A DNA stretch of 64,000 nt from Chaetoderma sp. LZ-2023a. Lineage: Eukaryota > Mollusca > Caudofoveata > Chaetodermatida > Chaetodermatidae. The notes beneath the pieces are model-generated. The model worked only from the letters and a program-made list of their open reading frames with translations. It ran no database searches and was not told where the DNA came from. Where the stretch lies: the NCBI GenBank assembly GCA_034401795.1, contig CM067365.1:17041166-17105165 (forward strand), written 5' to 3'. The translations under genes were made by a program, and so were the position numbers. Shown here piece after piece: positions 11,501 through 26,500 of this stretch (position 1 is its first letter; each line of letters begins with the position of its first letter).

Positions 11501-14500
11501 ACCCGTTATCCCGATCTCATTTAACTTACGGTTCTGGGTTACCATCATGCAATATAGTAATTTCCGAGTTCTGGGTCCCAAAACCACAGGCCTTTGAATC
11601 TGCCGAGTACTCGCTCTAAATATTGAATCTATGCACAGGCGCCTGACATCACATGATTTGCATTTATCATGACAACATTTTGTCAGATTTGACCAAGCGC
11701 TTTGATGTAATAAAAAATGATTATTACAGCAAACACACTTTTTATGTGGTCCTGCATAATAATTTCACTCCCGCGGTGAGGGCCATAGTTGTCTGATGGA
11801 AATAATGTGTACCAGGAAATGTGTTCGTCAATACTTGGAAAAAGTTTATCAGACCAAGCTGCCGAGTTTTGGGGTAGACTTGTATTAGGGAGTTTTCCTG
11901 TTTTCAAAGTGATAAGAAAATCTAGAGACTGACATTGCTGCATTTGGGGTAGGCTTCTATTAAGGCATAGGCTTCTAATAGGAGAAATACAAGTACATGT
12001 TAACCCTTTACGCCCAAAGTTTTTAAAAGAAAATTTCAAGATTCTCACTAAAAATGTCCGTTTGTAGACCAAGTGAAAGTTATTTTTGAAAATTTGCTTA
12101 TGGCTCGGTTATCGAGCTAGTCATTCAAGTGGTTTATTTTCAAAAATAGTCTTCTATTGGTTTGCAAATGAACATTTCTCAGGACCACTGCAGAAGCCAT
12201 ATTTGCCTGGCTTGAGTACTAAAAGAGTTAATAATATTCTTAACTTTTCTCTGATTTTTGTTTGTCATAGAAAACCAAAACCTCTCGACGCAGAAATCCT
12301 GCGTTCTATGAAGATATACCATAATGTGGGATACGCGCCTAATCCTGGCACCCTGAGACGTAATCAGGTTCCATACAAGATAACAGAAAACAAATCATTG
12401 AACAGGACACTAAGTGTACCCGAGTCTCCTCTCGGCAGAGGTACGTAAAGCTGAGCTCCTGTGATCGTGGATATGGTGTCACGACTGACTTGGTTTGTGA
12501 ATTTATTGACTTATATTGAATCAGAAATGCCGAAGCGGGATTTATGCGAATTGGCGACGTTTGATGATAGTAATTTTGTGGCAATACTCTGAACCCACAA
12601 GCAGTCTAAATTGTGTTAATTTTAGCAATTAATTTGATCACATTTCTATGTATGCTTTAAAGTGTGCAAGACACGACTGGTAAAACTGCATAAAAAGATC
12701 ACACATGTGTCAATATTTCATAAAATACCCACCGATTCGCTTGAAACATTCTCTGTTAATAACAAAAACAACTTTTGTTCAGTATCTGACAGTCTTCCCA
12801 ACTCCAAATGTATTACCTGTATGGGATGTAATCATGCTAATTTATTTGCTCAGCCGGTTCTTATAAGATGACATTTATCTCCCTTTCACCATAATTTCAA
12901 TGAAAAATATAGCCACAAGCGGCGATGCATCGGGGGCAAAGTGGCTAGCATCCCGGTTGCCAAGACGAGAACCTTACCTGAGCCAGCTCTTATAGGTGGC
13001 TTAAAGCCTAAATAGCCTCTTAGATTTGATCAAGTTGGATTAATTATTGAATTATGTGAGAAGGTTACAGTAGGAATCTTCTTTATCCGCCCAGTCTACC
13101 CATCATTGAATGTGGTTTTGAAAAACAAACAATCGTGTGTCAACAATGGCAGTAAAAATAATATAAATGAAATCGGCCCAGTTCTTCTTGAGAAGACAAT
13201 TCAATTCTTCAATTGCTTTAGCATTGGCAATTTTGTCGGGAAAATGATCCAAGATGGCCGTCAAACCGTTCGTCCGAACAGTATTGAAAATGGCAAATTT
13301 GGAATCAGAAGACCCAAAAACATATGTAAAACCAATTTCGGCTTCAAATTTCCACCAAAAAAAATATTCGAAATGGCCGCCAGTCATGCTGAATTTTGAT
13401 TGGTCGATGGTGGCCATGTTTTTTTACATATCAATTTCTCTTGAACAACCTGTAATGCCCCTCAGTCCCTAATCATATCAGCCAAATTTTGGCCCGATCC
13501 ATTCAGCTGTTCTGGAGAAGTTGTTTTCACGAAAACTAGGTCATTCAAGATGGCCACCAATATTTTTGGCCAGTCAAATACCCTTGAACAAACTTGGTTC
13601 AGCGGATACCCTAGATGATATTTCATGAGTTTTGAATCAATCTGCCAAGTGTTTTCGGAGAAGATTTTTAAAAACGTTTCCCGAAATCCTACAAAATCCA
13701 AAATGGCCGCCGCCCTAATAGGCCAACCAGCGTTGTTTGGACAAAATCAAATTTCTATTACCTAACGATGCTTCGTGCAAAATATAGTTGAAATCCACCC
13801 AGTGGTTTCCGAGGAAAGGCATTTTAACTTTCCAATTGCTTTACTATGGGGAATTTGGCGGGAAACAAATCCAAGATGGCAGCCAAACCGTTGATCGAAC
13901 AAATTCAAAAATGCCAGATTTGGATTTCTCGACCCCAAAAACCTATATAGGCCCAATTTGGGCATCAAAATCCATTAAATAAAAAATTCAACATGGTCGC
14001 CAGAAAGCTTGATGCTGATTGGTCCATATGGAAATCCATGTATTTTGAGCTATTAACTTCTCTTGAACAAACTTTATGGGGACCCACTCTCTGCTGCTTC
14101 TGCCCAAATTTCACCTCATTCCGTTCAGTGGTCCTGGAGAAGAAGATTTTTAAAAGCGCTGGAAAATTTTCCACAAAATCCAAGATGGCTGCCAACCTAT
14201 CTAGAAAATCATATCTATTCACACGGAAAAGGTTTGCCCTAATAAGGCACTCTTGCCATGCCAAGCTTGAATTTCACCGGCATTTTTGTCTTCGCGCTAT
14301 CTGCGGACAAAAATAACGGCAGAATATTAATTTTTCCATTGGTTTACTATGGGAGATTTTGTCCGGAAATGAATCCAAGATGGCGGCCAAACCGTTAATC
14401 CGACAGATTCGAAAATGCCAGATTTGAATTTCTCGATCTCAAGACCTATACATGACCAATTTGGGCTTAAAATTCCATCAAATAAAAAATTCAATATTTC

Positions 14501-17500
14501 TGCCTGACGGCTTGGTTCTGATTGGTCCATGTGCAAAATCCGTGTTTTTCAAGCTATCGACTTCTCTTGAACAAACTTTTATGAAAGCCACTCTCTGATG
14601 ATTTTCACCAAATTTCAGCTCATTCCCTTCTGGAGAAGATTTTTTTAAAACATGGTAAAATTTTCCGGAAATCCAAGATGGCCACCAACCTATCTAGAAA
14701 ATCATCTTCATTAACACGTAAAAGTTTGCTCTAATAAGGCCCTCTTGCCATGCAAAGCTTGAATTTCATCGTCATTTTTGTCTTCACGCTATTCGCGAAC
14801 AAAAAAAAGCATGGAATAAAAATAATAAACAGAACGAAAACAATAGGGTGCCAAGCACCAGCTTGGCCCCCTAATTGGCAAAATTATGCATGATTTTCAA
14901 ATAGATCTTTGATAACCCATTTAGAGGAAATCAGTCTTTTAATAAAAATTAAGCATGTACGAGCGTATTTAGCAGGAAAATCTATATTGAATCCAATTAC
15001 AAATATTGCGTGTACTAAATGTCATTTCAGCGTCATGGCTTTCAATATGTGCCTTGTTTACTATTGATTGCTCGGCAGGTCTGTGGTAGTCATAATGGAC
15101 CTTTCCATTTCTAGCTATGCCCCGCCCATCACTAGCTAAGCTCCACCCACACCTCGCCATGTTGGGATTGATCGATCCCCAAATGCCCTAGCAATCAATT
15201 TCTTGAAAACTATACAGGGAAGCTGTTGAATATTTTGTAACTAATTTGACTAGGCGCTGTTGCTGCCTATGGCAGCAACAGCGCCCAGTCAAATTAGTTT
15301 CAAAATATTCAACAGAATATTTATTAAATAGTAAAAGCAAACAATTTGTACAACAACGCATAGACCATCTTCAAATATGCATTCGTGACGTACCTATCGA
15401 CGTCATTCATGACGTCATTCATTATGATGTCATTGTGCGCATCACGCAGTTCATTATGACGTCATATGATGGGTGGGTACTCTGGAAAGGTGAATTGGGA
15501 GTCATGTAGATACAGTTGGCTTATCAATTGCTGGAATTGAAAAAGTTGAAATCAGAATTCCCGTTTTGCACGTTTTCGAATTTGCATTTTTTGCTTATTT
15601 CTTACTGTATGCTCACACTATTTATATGTGGGAGACGGATTTTGATTGTGTTTCAAATATATTTTATAAATGGCTAATAAAATTGTGTTTACATACAGAG
15701 TTTAAATTCATTTTAAGTAAATATCTGATGATCAAATCACATCCATTAAAATATAGACAAGATTTAAAAAAGTAGTCAAATTTAGCTGCACACCGCCATC
15801 CTGAAATCTACGAACCAGTAGCCATTGGTAACAATGATCAGAGATCAAAACTTGGTTCCTGGTTCAAGGAACTGCGTCGGTAAATAATCTATTTCTGGAA
15901 TGCCAAAATGCGGGAACTGCGTCAGTGAAGCACTACTGCTGTCACTCATTAAAATGCACCCCAGCCCCACCCACTTAAAGACTGTTGCTAGGAGTTTCAA
16001 TAGCGTCAAAAGCATTCTCGAATTTGTTCCAGCAAATTTAAGTTTTCTTATAGAAGATGTATATTGCAGAACAGGTTTGTTTTTGAAAATTTACCACTGT
16101 AATGACTGACTTGGTCATCAAGCCAGTCATTCCAGTGGTAAAATTTTAAAAAATAACCTCGAACTACAAATGGACATTTTTGAAGACCAATGCAGAAGCA
16201 GTTATTGGCCAGATTGAGAGTTAAATGGTTAATATTTAAAGATTAATACTCTCCAGTTCAATATTTAATTAATATATAACAATAATTTAACAGTACTTAT
16301 TTACTAAAATAATTAAAAATATTTATTAAAATAAAAATTCATAAGCTGTACACTAATAGAGGGATCCTTTTCTAGCTATTCCCCGCCCCCTTTGTACACA
16401 TGGTGGAATCGATTTGAAACTTTGAAACATGAATTCACAGAATTCAACAGAATGTTTGCTATTAAATTGTAACTTAGTCAAAGACATACAATTCAGACAC
16501 GCAAGACTATTGCCACCTTCATGACATACTTATGTCATTGTCGATTTGTGATTGTGATGTCAGCTAACAAGTGACATATCTGATTATGATGTCATTGTGA
16601 TTGTGATGTCAGCTAACAAGTGATGTATCTGATTATGATGTCATTGAGATTATGATGTCAGCTAACAAGTGATGTATTTGATTATGATGTCATTGTGATT
16701 ATGACAGCTAACAAGTGATGTATTTGATAATGATGTCATTGTGATTATGATGTCAGCTAACAAGTGATGTGTTTGATAATGATGTCATTGTGATTATGAT
16801 GTCAGCTAACAAGTGAAGTATTTGATAATGATGTCATTGTGATTATGATGTCAGCTAACAAGTGATGTATTTGGTAATGATGTCATTGTCATTATGATGT
16901 CAGCTAACAAATGATGTATTTGGTAATGATGTCATTGTGATTATGATGTCAGCTAACAAGTGATGTATTTGATAATGATGTCATTGTGATGTCACCTAAC
17001 AAGTGATGTATTTGATAATGATGTCATTACGATGTCACCTAACAAGTGATGTATTTGATAATGATGTCATTACGATGTCAGCTAACAAGTGATGTATTTG
17101 GTAATGATGTCATTGTGATTATGATGTCAGCTAACAAATGATGTATTTGGTAATGATGTCATTGTGATTATGATGTCAGCTAACAAGTGATGTATTTGAT
17201 AATGATGTCATTGTGATGTCACCTAACAAGTGATGTATTTGATAATGATGTCATTACGATGTCACCTAACAAGTGATGTATTTGATAATGATGTCATTAC
17301 GATGTCAGCTAACAAGTGATGTATTTGATAATGATGTCATTGTGATGTCAGCTAACAAGTGATGTATTTGATAATAACTGATCAGATCCCTCCAGAATTC
17401 CTGTATGTCAACTACCATTTCTTGTTTAAGTATCATAACTCTTACATTGCTATAGGCACCTCGCAACCTAAAAGTATTCTGAATTCATCGTGATGTTTAC

Positions 17501-20500
17501 AAACTGTTATTTAATTCTGGAAAGCATGGTGAAATTACACTTTTTTTACAGGCTTTTATACCGGGGTCCGAACACATCATAACTTTGTAAAGGTTCTTCA
17601 ACTCCTCAAACAATGGCGACCATATAAGTGGCTGTTCCGATTGGATGAGAGTTATGATGTCATCAATATTTGAATTATCCCCCAAGCTTCCTAACAGTTT
17701 CAAGGCTCATTACACTTGCAAACACCTCCACAGAATCTATACTTGCGACTGTATTCTTTAGAGAAGGTTTACTCTTTTTATACGCCTTTCGTTGCCCGTA
17801 TTATGTGATGGCACATGGTGCTTATCTGTCTATTTGTCTGTCCATCTGTCCGTCCATCTGTTAGTAAATTCGTGTTTGGGCCAAATCTCAAAAAGTTTTG
17901 AACCTACATTTGAAATTCTTTTTCCATTGGACATATTATGTGGAGACGAAGTGCCATGGTTTCCTTTCAGTTACACCTGTCCATATTTACCTGAGCTAAT
18001 CCCCATGAAAAGCTTAAAACTCATCAAAGACCCGCAGTGCGCTTGTTTAACAATTTATGGATGTATGACAATAACTTGCTATTAAATCAACATTCGTGTT
18101 GGAATTTCTTATATTAATACAATATAAAATTCATGCACAAAATGAAAAAAAATATTGTTCTACTTTGAAATACAGTAGATGTTTAGTTTTGTGACAAAAA
18201 AGTGACTAACTAATGCTTTAATGATCAAGCCAGCTCAAAATGGCGTCAATATTCGCATTTGCAGGTCAAGAGAATGTTATAGAAAATTTAGCATTGGAAG
18301 GGCTGGCTCAATCACTGAGCCAGTAATTCAGTGGTGAATCAAAGGAAAATATCCTCCTCTTTGCCAGTTTGATGGATATTTCTTATGCAAAGATTCAGAT
18401 TTAGATTTTCTTGACAAATCTTGATCAATCCGTTCACCGACAAATTCCCCATACCTCAATCTCGGGGCAAACAAACAGGAAAGCTATTGAATATTTTTTG
18501 AAATTAATATGACTAAGTAAGGCAGCAACAGCTTCCAGTCATATAAATAGATATTCAACAGAATATGCTGTGCATAATGTAAAGAATGTACTTTTTCTGG
18601 AATTTGTCATTGAAAGGGTTAAAGAGTGCCTTGTTTTCTTCTCAGGTGATGATCCGTTTATTACTATCCCGAAGAGATATCGGAAGGTCGAAGTAAAGTA
18701 CTCCAAGTTTGGTATTGAAGATTTTGATTTCCGTCATTATAACAAGACTAACTTTGCAGGCTTAGAGACTCATATCCCGAATGCTTATTGTAACTCAGTA
18801 TTACAGGTAAGCTTCATCTGAAGATAAGCATGTGCGTGCATGTGTCTGTGTTGTGCGTGCATGCATGGCAATACCAGTCAGATGTTATATACTCTCACTT
18901 CCGTTTTATTTGAGCGCTACATGAATCGGAGACTTAGCAATTCGAATGATGTCCGCCTTGTAGGATGTTAAAGTTTTTCAACATGTCCTAATGGCTTAAA
19001 GGGAATCACCAGACCCTCTATACTACTGTGTATAAAATGAATCTACAGACCGTAACGTTTTCAAAAATATAATTGTAAGATCTGTGCTCAATTTAGAAAT
19101 ATATATCTTCGTTATTTAAATATGTGGTACATGGGTTAAATTTCTATTCCCGGATGAGGCGTATGACGTCATAAGTTGAAAGTTTTTCTCGCTGTCATCC
19201 AACGCTATTGCAATAAAATTGCGAATTGCGTTTTTATAAGGGGATTCTCTTCAGCTGTTTTAGGAATATATAAACTATATTTGCGGAAATGTTGAGGAAT
19301 ATATACTAACAGTCCTTTGTCTGATTTCTCTGATGGTGCCAATTTTGACATGAAGCTTTGATCTTGAGATAAATGAATGACGCGATAGTATAGGCAATTC
19401 AATATAATTGCCACTATTGAATCAACACTCTCACTGGGGCTACGGCAGATAATGTTATTAAAGTTTCATCTATTAATATGAGAGTTTAAATAGTTTGTAC
19501 ATACATCCAGTCCATCTTTAGGTATTTATGTTTTCATACTTGCCTCGAAACTTCCTGAGATTTTGTAATGTTAATGTAATTGGCCCGTATCTTCATAGAA
19601 AATGGCCATCTTAAGGTTCGGCAATTAATGTGTGAAAATAACAAATACATTCCATAAATTTGCAATAGTGTGATACACGTCTTAATCTCTTCAATCTGTA
19701 CATATATAAATGATGTCGATAGAATTATCACCGATAGAGATATCACCATCCAACTGCATGCACTCCTGTCTTCAGAGTGCCGTTATTATGGTTCTTGTCG
19801 GATGGGATTCAACCTATGACGTCATAGGTTTAATTAACTCGCAGAAAATTATGGCAACACAGCATTTTTTAACACCATTTTACTCGAATTTATATACAAA
19901 TGTTGGGGAAAAGCTTTATACTGTAGCTTAAATGTGGGCTCTACAATAGAACTGCATGTTTTATGCAAACGATGGCGACCCTTCATGTGTTCCCCTTTAA
20001 GATGGCTCTAGTTTAATTATTAAATTTTTCTTGTATTTCATTCGGTTCAAGACCATCCGATCTCATAACACCTGCTCTTATGTTAAAAATTGGGTAGAGT
20101 CTGATTGGTCCATTTGTTCGTTGTTCATTTATAATTTTTACAAATTCTCACTAAATTATTTGAAAGACTGCCGCTATTGGACACCTCATGTCAATTTAAA
20201 TACTATTGTATGGAAGGGCCTATGAATCCGATAATCTAGCCAATTTGATTGGGTAATTTAGAAAGGGAATTTCTGTGTATCTTTAACTGAAGCACTAACC
20301 ACTGGGACAATTTAAAATAGTGTTGTTTGAAAGCACTACAGTTTTCGATTTCATATTTTGTATTTAGTGGATTGTAAACGTTAACCTTTACTGTTACAGA
20401 TGCAGAATACAGTAATCATACATAGAACCTATTCATAGTCTAGCCTTTAAGTTGCAAAGCCTGCGGACAACAATACGTAGGAGAGACACTATGACACATC

Positions 20501-23500
20501 AGTATCCTGTCATTTTCAACAAAGACTCGCACAATAGAAATGACATGCAGTACAGGATTATCCACGTCCTATTATCGGACCCAACAGACCCAAATTATGC
20601 AATGATTTGGAGACGACAAGAAGAATGCCGTTAGATCCAACAACTCCATACAATGGAGCGGATAGGAATTATTTAGCGTTGTAGGAGACTTCCCTTCGAA
20701 TACACCAGGTGCTGCATGGTCTGTTCCATGTTGTTATTACCTTGGATGAGCTATGCCTGTTCTTTGGGCCTATTATTTATACATTACACCTAAGAAATAA
20801 GTCGTTTCCTAAGGAAGAGAAAATGTGTTTTTGAATATTTTGAACATAATTAGATTGGAAGATATTGCTGAGATGTCTTCCAATCTAATTATTGAAAAAA
20901 TATCCAGCAGAATATTTCTTACATTGTTTTTAAAATTGTACTAATTAATATGTTTCTGGATTTTTCGTTAACTTAATATTTACGAGCAGGCTGTTAGCCA
21001 AAGACCCGCCCACCCATGTTTTTCATGGGTAAATTCCATTTTGGACAGGCAGAAAAAGTTAGAATTTAAAAAAGACAGGTTAAAATTTATAAGAATTTTA
21101 CTAATTTAACCAGGAAATTTGAAAAATGTTTTAACGGAGTATTATAAGACCTATATTCATTGTATCTGGACGACCTATTTTCAATTCCTGGCTAGCCGCC
21201 TGTTTATGGAAATTTATAATTTATTTATGTATTTGATACTCAGCGAGCTATCACATCATATATTTATTTTATAGGTGCTATATTTCGTAGAACCACTACG
21301 ATGCTCATTGCTAAGTCACATGTGTATTCGTGAATTCTGTCTGACATGCGAGCTCGGATTTCTGTTTCATATGCTGGACTCTCAAAAAGGACAAACATGC
21401 CAGGTATGTGTCATCATGCCCATAACCATGCCTCTTGCATGAGCCTCATAATCAAACAAACGCAAAAGATGTATATTTTGAAATTAATATGACTGCAAAC
21501 CACTAACTTCTGTAGGCAACAATAGCTTCCAGTTATATTATGTTCCAAAATATTCAACAGAATATGCCATATATCGTAAAGTAATGACCCCAGTCCATCC
21601 TGTTTAGAATGTTAAGCATATTTGACTAGATATATAATCTATATTACTTAAAATTTTGCAGGCCACAAATTTCCTTCGAGCATTCCGTACCATTCCCGAA
21701 GCGGCGGCTCTGGGACTTGTCCTGGGCGATGTTGAGGAGAACCTGAGTAAGGTCAACCTGACGCGGTTAATTCAGAGCTGGCAGCGGTTCTTACATCAAC
21801 AAGTGCACTCGGTAAGTCAATCATTGTGCAGTAGACTTGAGCGATTATTACTTTGAGTGATCGCGATCGATTGTTTAAGAATAATTGTGATTACTCGATT
21901 AATCAGCCTCGTTACAAATTACATCGATATATATATATATATATATATAACAACAAAGGTATATCAATGACGAAGGCTGCAATGTTGTTTAGAAATATCC
22001 ATTTGCAGGCCAAGAAAAGACTCTTTGAAAATGTGTCACTGGAATGCCTGGCTCGACCATCTAGCCAGGCATTCCAATGATACATGTTCAAAAATAGTTT
22101 TCTCTTGGGCTGCAAATGGACATGCATTCGCTGAGCAAAATGTAAATAAGAAGGTAGATTTTGAATTATTTTATGCAGTAGAATTACTCACGAATATTCG
22201 ATTATTTCGTTTTTAATCATTTTAATTCAGGATTTAAAAAATAATCACAATTTTCGATTTAATTACATAATCGCGCAAGCCTACTGTGCAGACACATATA
22301 TTATATAACTTAACCCTTGTCACTCTGATGTCAATATTCTATCTTTTACTGTGTCAATAGCAAAGAAACGGGTGTACATTTTTCAACAATTTTGGTGGAC
22401 GATGTTGCTGTCTGTGACGCTTTCTATGAGACAATTTAAATGGTTTTGCCAAATATGACTATTAACCCATACCATTCTGGTGTCAATATTCTATATTTTA
22501 CCCTATCAATAGCAAAGAAACTGGTGTACATATTTTAACAACTTTGGTGATCTGTGACAGCAACATCTTCCACCAAATTTGTTAAAAAATTAACGCCAGT
22601 TCAACTTCAAATTTGAAAATTTAAAATTTTGACAAAAGAGTGGTAATGGTTAACCTTTTAGTAGTGAAGATTGATCAAGAAAATTTGAAATCTCTGCTTA
22701 GTTAAAGTCCATTTGCAGGCCAAAAGAAATCTATTTTTTTAAACTTGACCATGACTGACTACCTCGATTATCTCACCAGTCATTCCAGTGGTAATATTAT
22801 TGATTGCAAAAATAGTCTTGGCCTACAAATTGACATTGACCAAGACAACTGCGGAAACCAGTTTTTGCCGACTTCATCATGAAATTTAACATATGTACAG
22901 CTACTAGCTAGGCTTCAGAACATAAAATAAGGGCTCTTAGTTAAATTGTAGGACTAAGAATGTCAAGGAGGATAGGTAGTTCTATGCTTATGATGTGAAC
23001 TGTTTGTCACTTCCACCGATGAATTCCCCATATTTCATTTCCAAGGCGACCATACAGTAAAACTATTGAATATTTTGAAATTACTTTGATTGGAAGTCAT
23101 TGCAGCTTAGGCAGCAATGGCTCCCAGTCAGATTAATTTCAAAATATTCAACAGAATAAGTTTATATCATAAAGAATATACTTTTTCAGGGATTTGTCGG
23201 TGAAGGGTTTTAATCTGCGCAAAAGTGAGAAAGTATACACATCTACTAACCTGGAAGAATATTGAGATTAGTCATCTGATCATCTACAGGCTGAGATAAG
23301 ACTCATTATAAAACTTACCATTGCAATGACTGGCTCACTTAAGTTTACCGAGCCAGTCATTAAAATTTAAAAAAATAAAATATTCCTCTTTCTCTGCGAA
23401 TGGATGTATGTCAAGGCAACTTCATTGGCTATTCTTGGTTGAATTGATCGATAATGTGTTGAACATATTACTGAAGGTTTCCCCCCAAAATTTGTGTGTC

Positions 23501-26500
23501 CTGTAATTGAATTCTTGATACATTATTGAATTATAATTCCTTTAGAATATATGGGGAAAAATGAGTTAATATCGGAATATATGGGAATACTATTCTTTTA
23601 TTTAGGAGACCTGTTACTTCAGACCGGAACCGCTTCCTCCTGTCAAACAACCACTACCACCACCACCACCACCACCACCACCTCCCCCGCCTCCGGCTCC
23701 AGTGGAGCCCACACCTGAAAAAGAAGTTCCCATTGAAGTAACTGAAACAGCAAACCCAACAACGATGCCTAGTGAAGATACATCTAAGACAGAATCGTCC
23801 AGTAAAAGCAAGAAAAAACGGAAGAAAGGAAAAAAGAAAGATGAAAGTTCTGCATCAAATTCTGCAGCTACAACGACAACAACGACGACGACAACAACAA
23901 CAACGGCAACTACAACAACGACAACACCAAAAGAGAATGCAAAGGAGGAGAAAGAAGAGACAGAAAAGGAAAAGGACAAGCCACCTTCTCCCATTAAGGA
24001 GTCGCTCATTATTCAGACGTTAGAGAGTTCAACGATGAGTTTTAATGAAGAGAGGTGAGAATTAGCCCTATAAGCCTTAAATTGGTTCAAGAAAACTTAA
24101 ATTTTCTCAAGGAAATTGTCATTTGGCAGCTGAAGAGAAGACTATGTTTGAAAATTTAACACTGGAATAACTGGCTCGGTTATCGAACCAGTCATTCCAG
24201 TGGTAAATTTTCAAAAATGTTCTCTTGGTCTGCAGATGGACAGTTCTCAAGAGCACTGCAGAAGCCATTTTTGGCGGGTATGGATATTAAAGGGTTAAGG
24301 ATGACTATTTTACAGTCTTATTACTAGAACAGTCAACTCTCAGATTTCTAAATAGAGGATCTCAAAAGAGGTTGCTTTTCATATCACTTTTATCAACCGA
24401 GTTGAAAATTATCACTTTGCACGAGTTTTAGCGAGGTTTATAATAGTGCTATTTAAATTGGACCAAGTTTGAGAGTCTATCATAGTCCAAATTAAAAGTA
24501 ATATATCTTTCGCCATAAGACATTCAATGCGCTAGTTGTCATGGTGCATGTTATGGGAAATTATGTCAAAATTCCATTTTATCATTCAAGATTCAAAATT
24601 CAAGGTTCAATATTATTTATTTGCCTCTTGAATACCAATTGACATACTTGAAATACGGGTTGTCCGCCGAAGGCATTGCCTAAATGATCATCAAGGGCAG
24701 CTAATCACACCCTGACCACTAGTGAATTGGACATCTTATGTCGAAAAATATAGAACCTTTAATTTAACCTGTGAGAAAAAGTGTGTGTGTTTATTTACAT
24801 AGCTAACAATATACTTTGATGAAATATTTTATATACTATGGACATCACCAGTTGTATTGATACGTCATCGCCACTCATGATGCGCGTCATTAGCGCTCTA
24901 TTTCAGCGTAGTGATATCCAATGCCATGAGAAAGACGGTTCTCTCCCAAGCTAACAAACAATGAAAATACTATAATATCATTAATTCTTTAACAAAAACG
25001 GCTTGAGCAGTGGTCTTGGGAAATGTTCATTTACGGACCAAGAGAAGTCTATTTTGGAAAGTTTACAACTGAAATGCCTGGCACGATAATCGTGCCAGTC
25101 ATTCCAGTGGTAAATTTTCAAAAATAGACTTTTCTTGGTTAGGGGAGTAACAATACTGAAAAATTGTATCGCGATACATATCGCGGTACACAGAATGTAT
25201 CATATGTATCACGATACATTTTGCAGAGATTAGATGTACACCAAATGCATCGTCCTTGGCAAAGTACATATTATACAAATGTGTAAAGGTTCTATGGACT
25301 CCAGGAGGACTGTGTCTATTACTACTACGCAAAGTATTATTGTGAATCTGGTTTATTGATTATGATCGAAGCAAGAAAGTATGATTACTATCAATGAACT
25401 GTATTAAAATAGTGTGGAATATTGCTTAAAATGCGGTCTGTGAATGTCCCGGTAGTAGGTTACAGGTTACTGTGGATATAACCCGAAAGTTTTATAAAAT
25501 TTCAAATGGATGTTTGAGGTGCTACTACAACTAGTTTTGATCGGATCACTCCCACTCTTGGGTAGGATGTTGGCACTGATTATTATTTATTGATTTTGGT
25601 AAAAATTTTACTACAGCAAATCAGGACACATTATTTTATACTTTAGGGTCAAGGCTATCGGTTTTCAAGAAATCAGCTTTTCCATACCCTGTGTAAAAGT
25701 ATGGGAATTTCAACTATGGATCTTTGAACGGTGACAACACTTAGACTTTTTATCAGATTAGCATCAGACATGTTCAATGATCATATGAGAAGAGGGCTTA
25801 TAATACTCCTTAATACCCAGTCATCGCAGATTTACAGTTACTTCAGTACATGTGTTCTAGTTGTAACTATTTCCCTAACCAGACATGGAGCAATTACATT
25901 GCCAATGTAAGTAATTACAATTACAATTACTTTGCAAAATGGTCACTTACATTACAATTACAATTACTTTTTACCAATATGTGTGTATGAATTGGTTTCT
26001 AAACAATGACAAGTGTGTGAATGTGCCTGTGCATGCTGAATAAATAAATACACAAAGAATTTTATGCAGTCATATTTTACTTTGAAATAAACCAACATCT
26101 TTATTTTTAATCAATGCACATATATACGTACTAGCAAAATGGTACCTGCAGTGGTTTTGATAAATGTCCATTTACAGACCAAGAGAAGGCTATGTTTGTA
26201 AATTTATCAAGTCTAGAATAACTAACTCAATAACAGAGCCATGGTAAATTTTCAAAAATAGTCCTCAGTTGGTATGCAAATGGATATATTCTGTGAGAAA
26301 ATGAATCTGTCTCAGGTCTGCATGTACTCTTTCAGTAACCCTTAACCTGTATTACCCTGATATCAAAATTTTTAAATTTCAAATTAAATTAAAAGATGAA
26401 CTGTTGTTCATTTTTCAAGAAATTTGGTGGAAGATGTTGCTGTCATAGTATACAGCAATATCGTCCACGAATCTTGTAGAAGAATCTACACCAGTTTCTT

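Noticed and set aside
13106-13399. 97-codon frame with FPPKK-like sequence
   Set aside because: Lies in the CCAAGATGGC dispersed repeat, and overlapping frames are open on both strands; no family match.
15099-15491. Hairpin A as a microRNA precursor
   Set aside because: Present in many dispersed copies and inside a TIR-bounded element, so MITE origin explains it; no evidence for a single processed locus.
23614-24009. 131-codon antisense frame with Val and Gly runs
   Set aside because: Complement of the repeat-rich PAN2 exon 7; the sense frame fits splice sites and homology.
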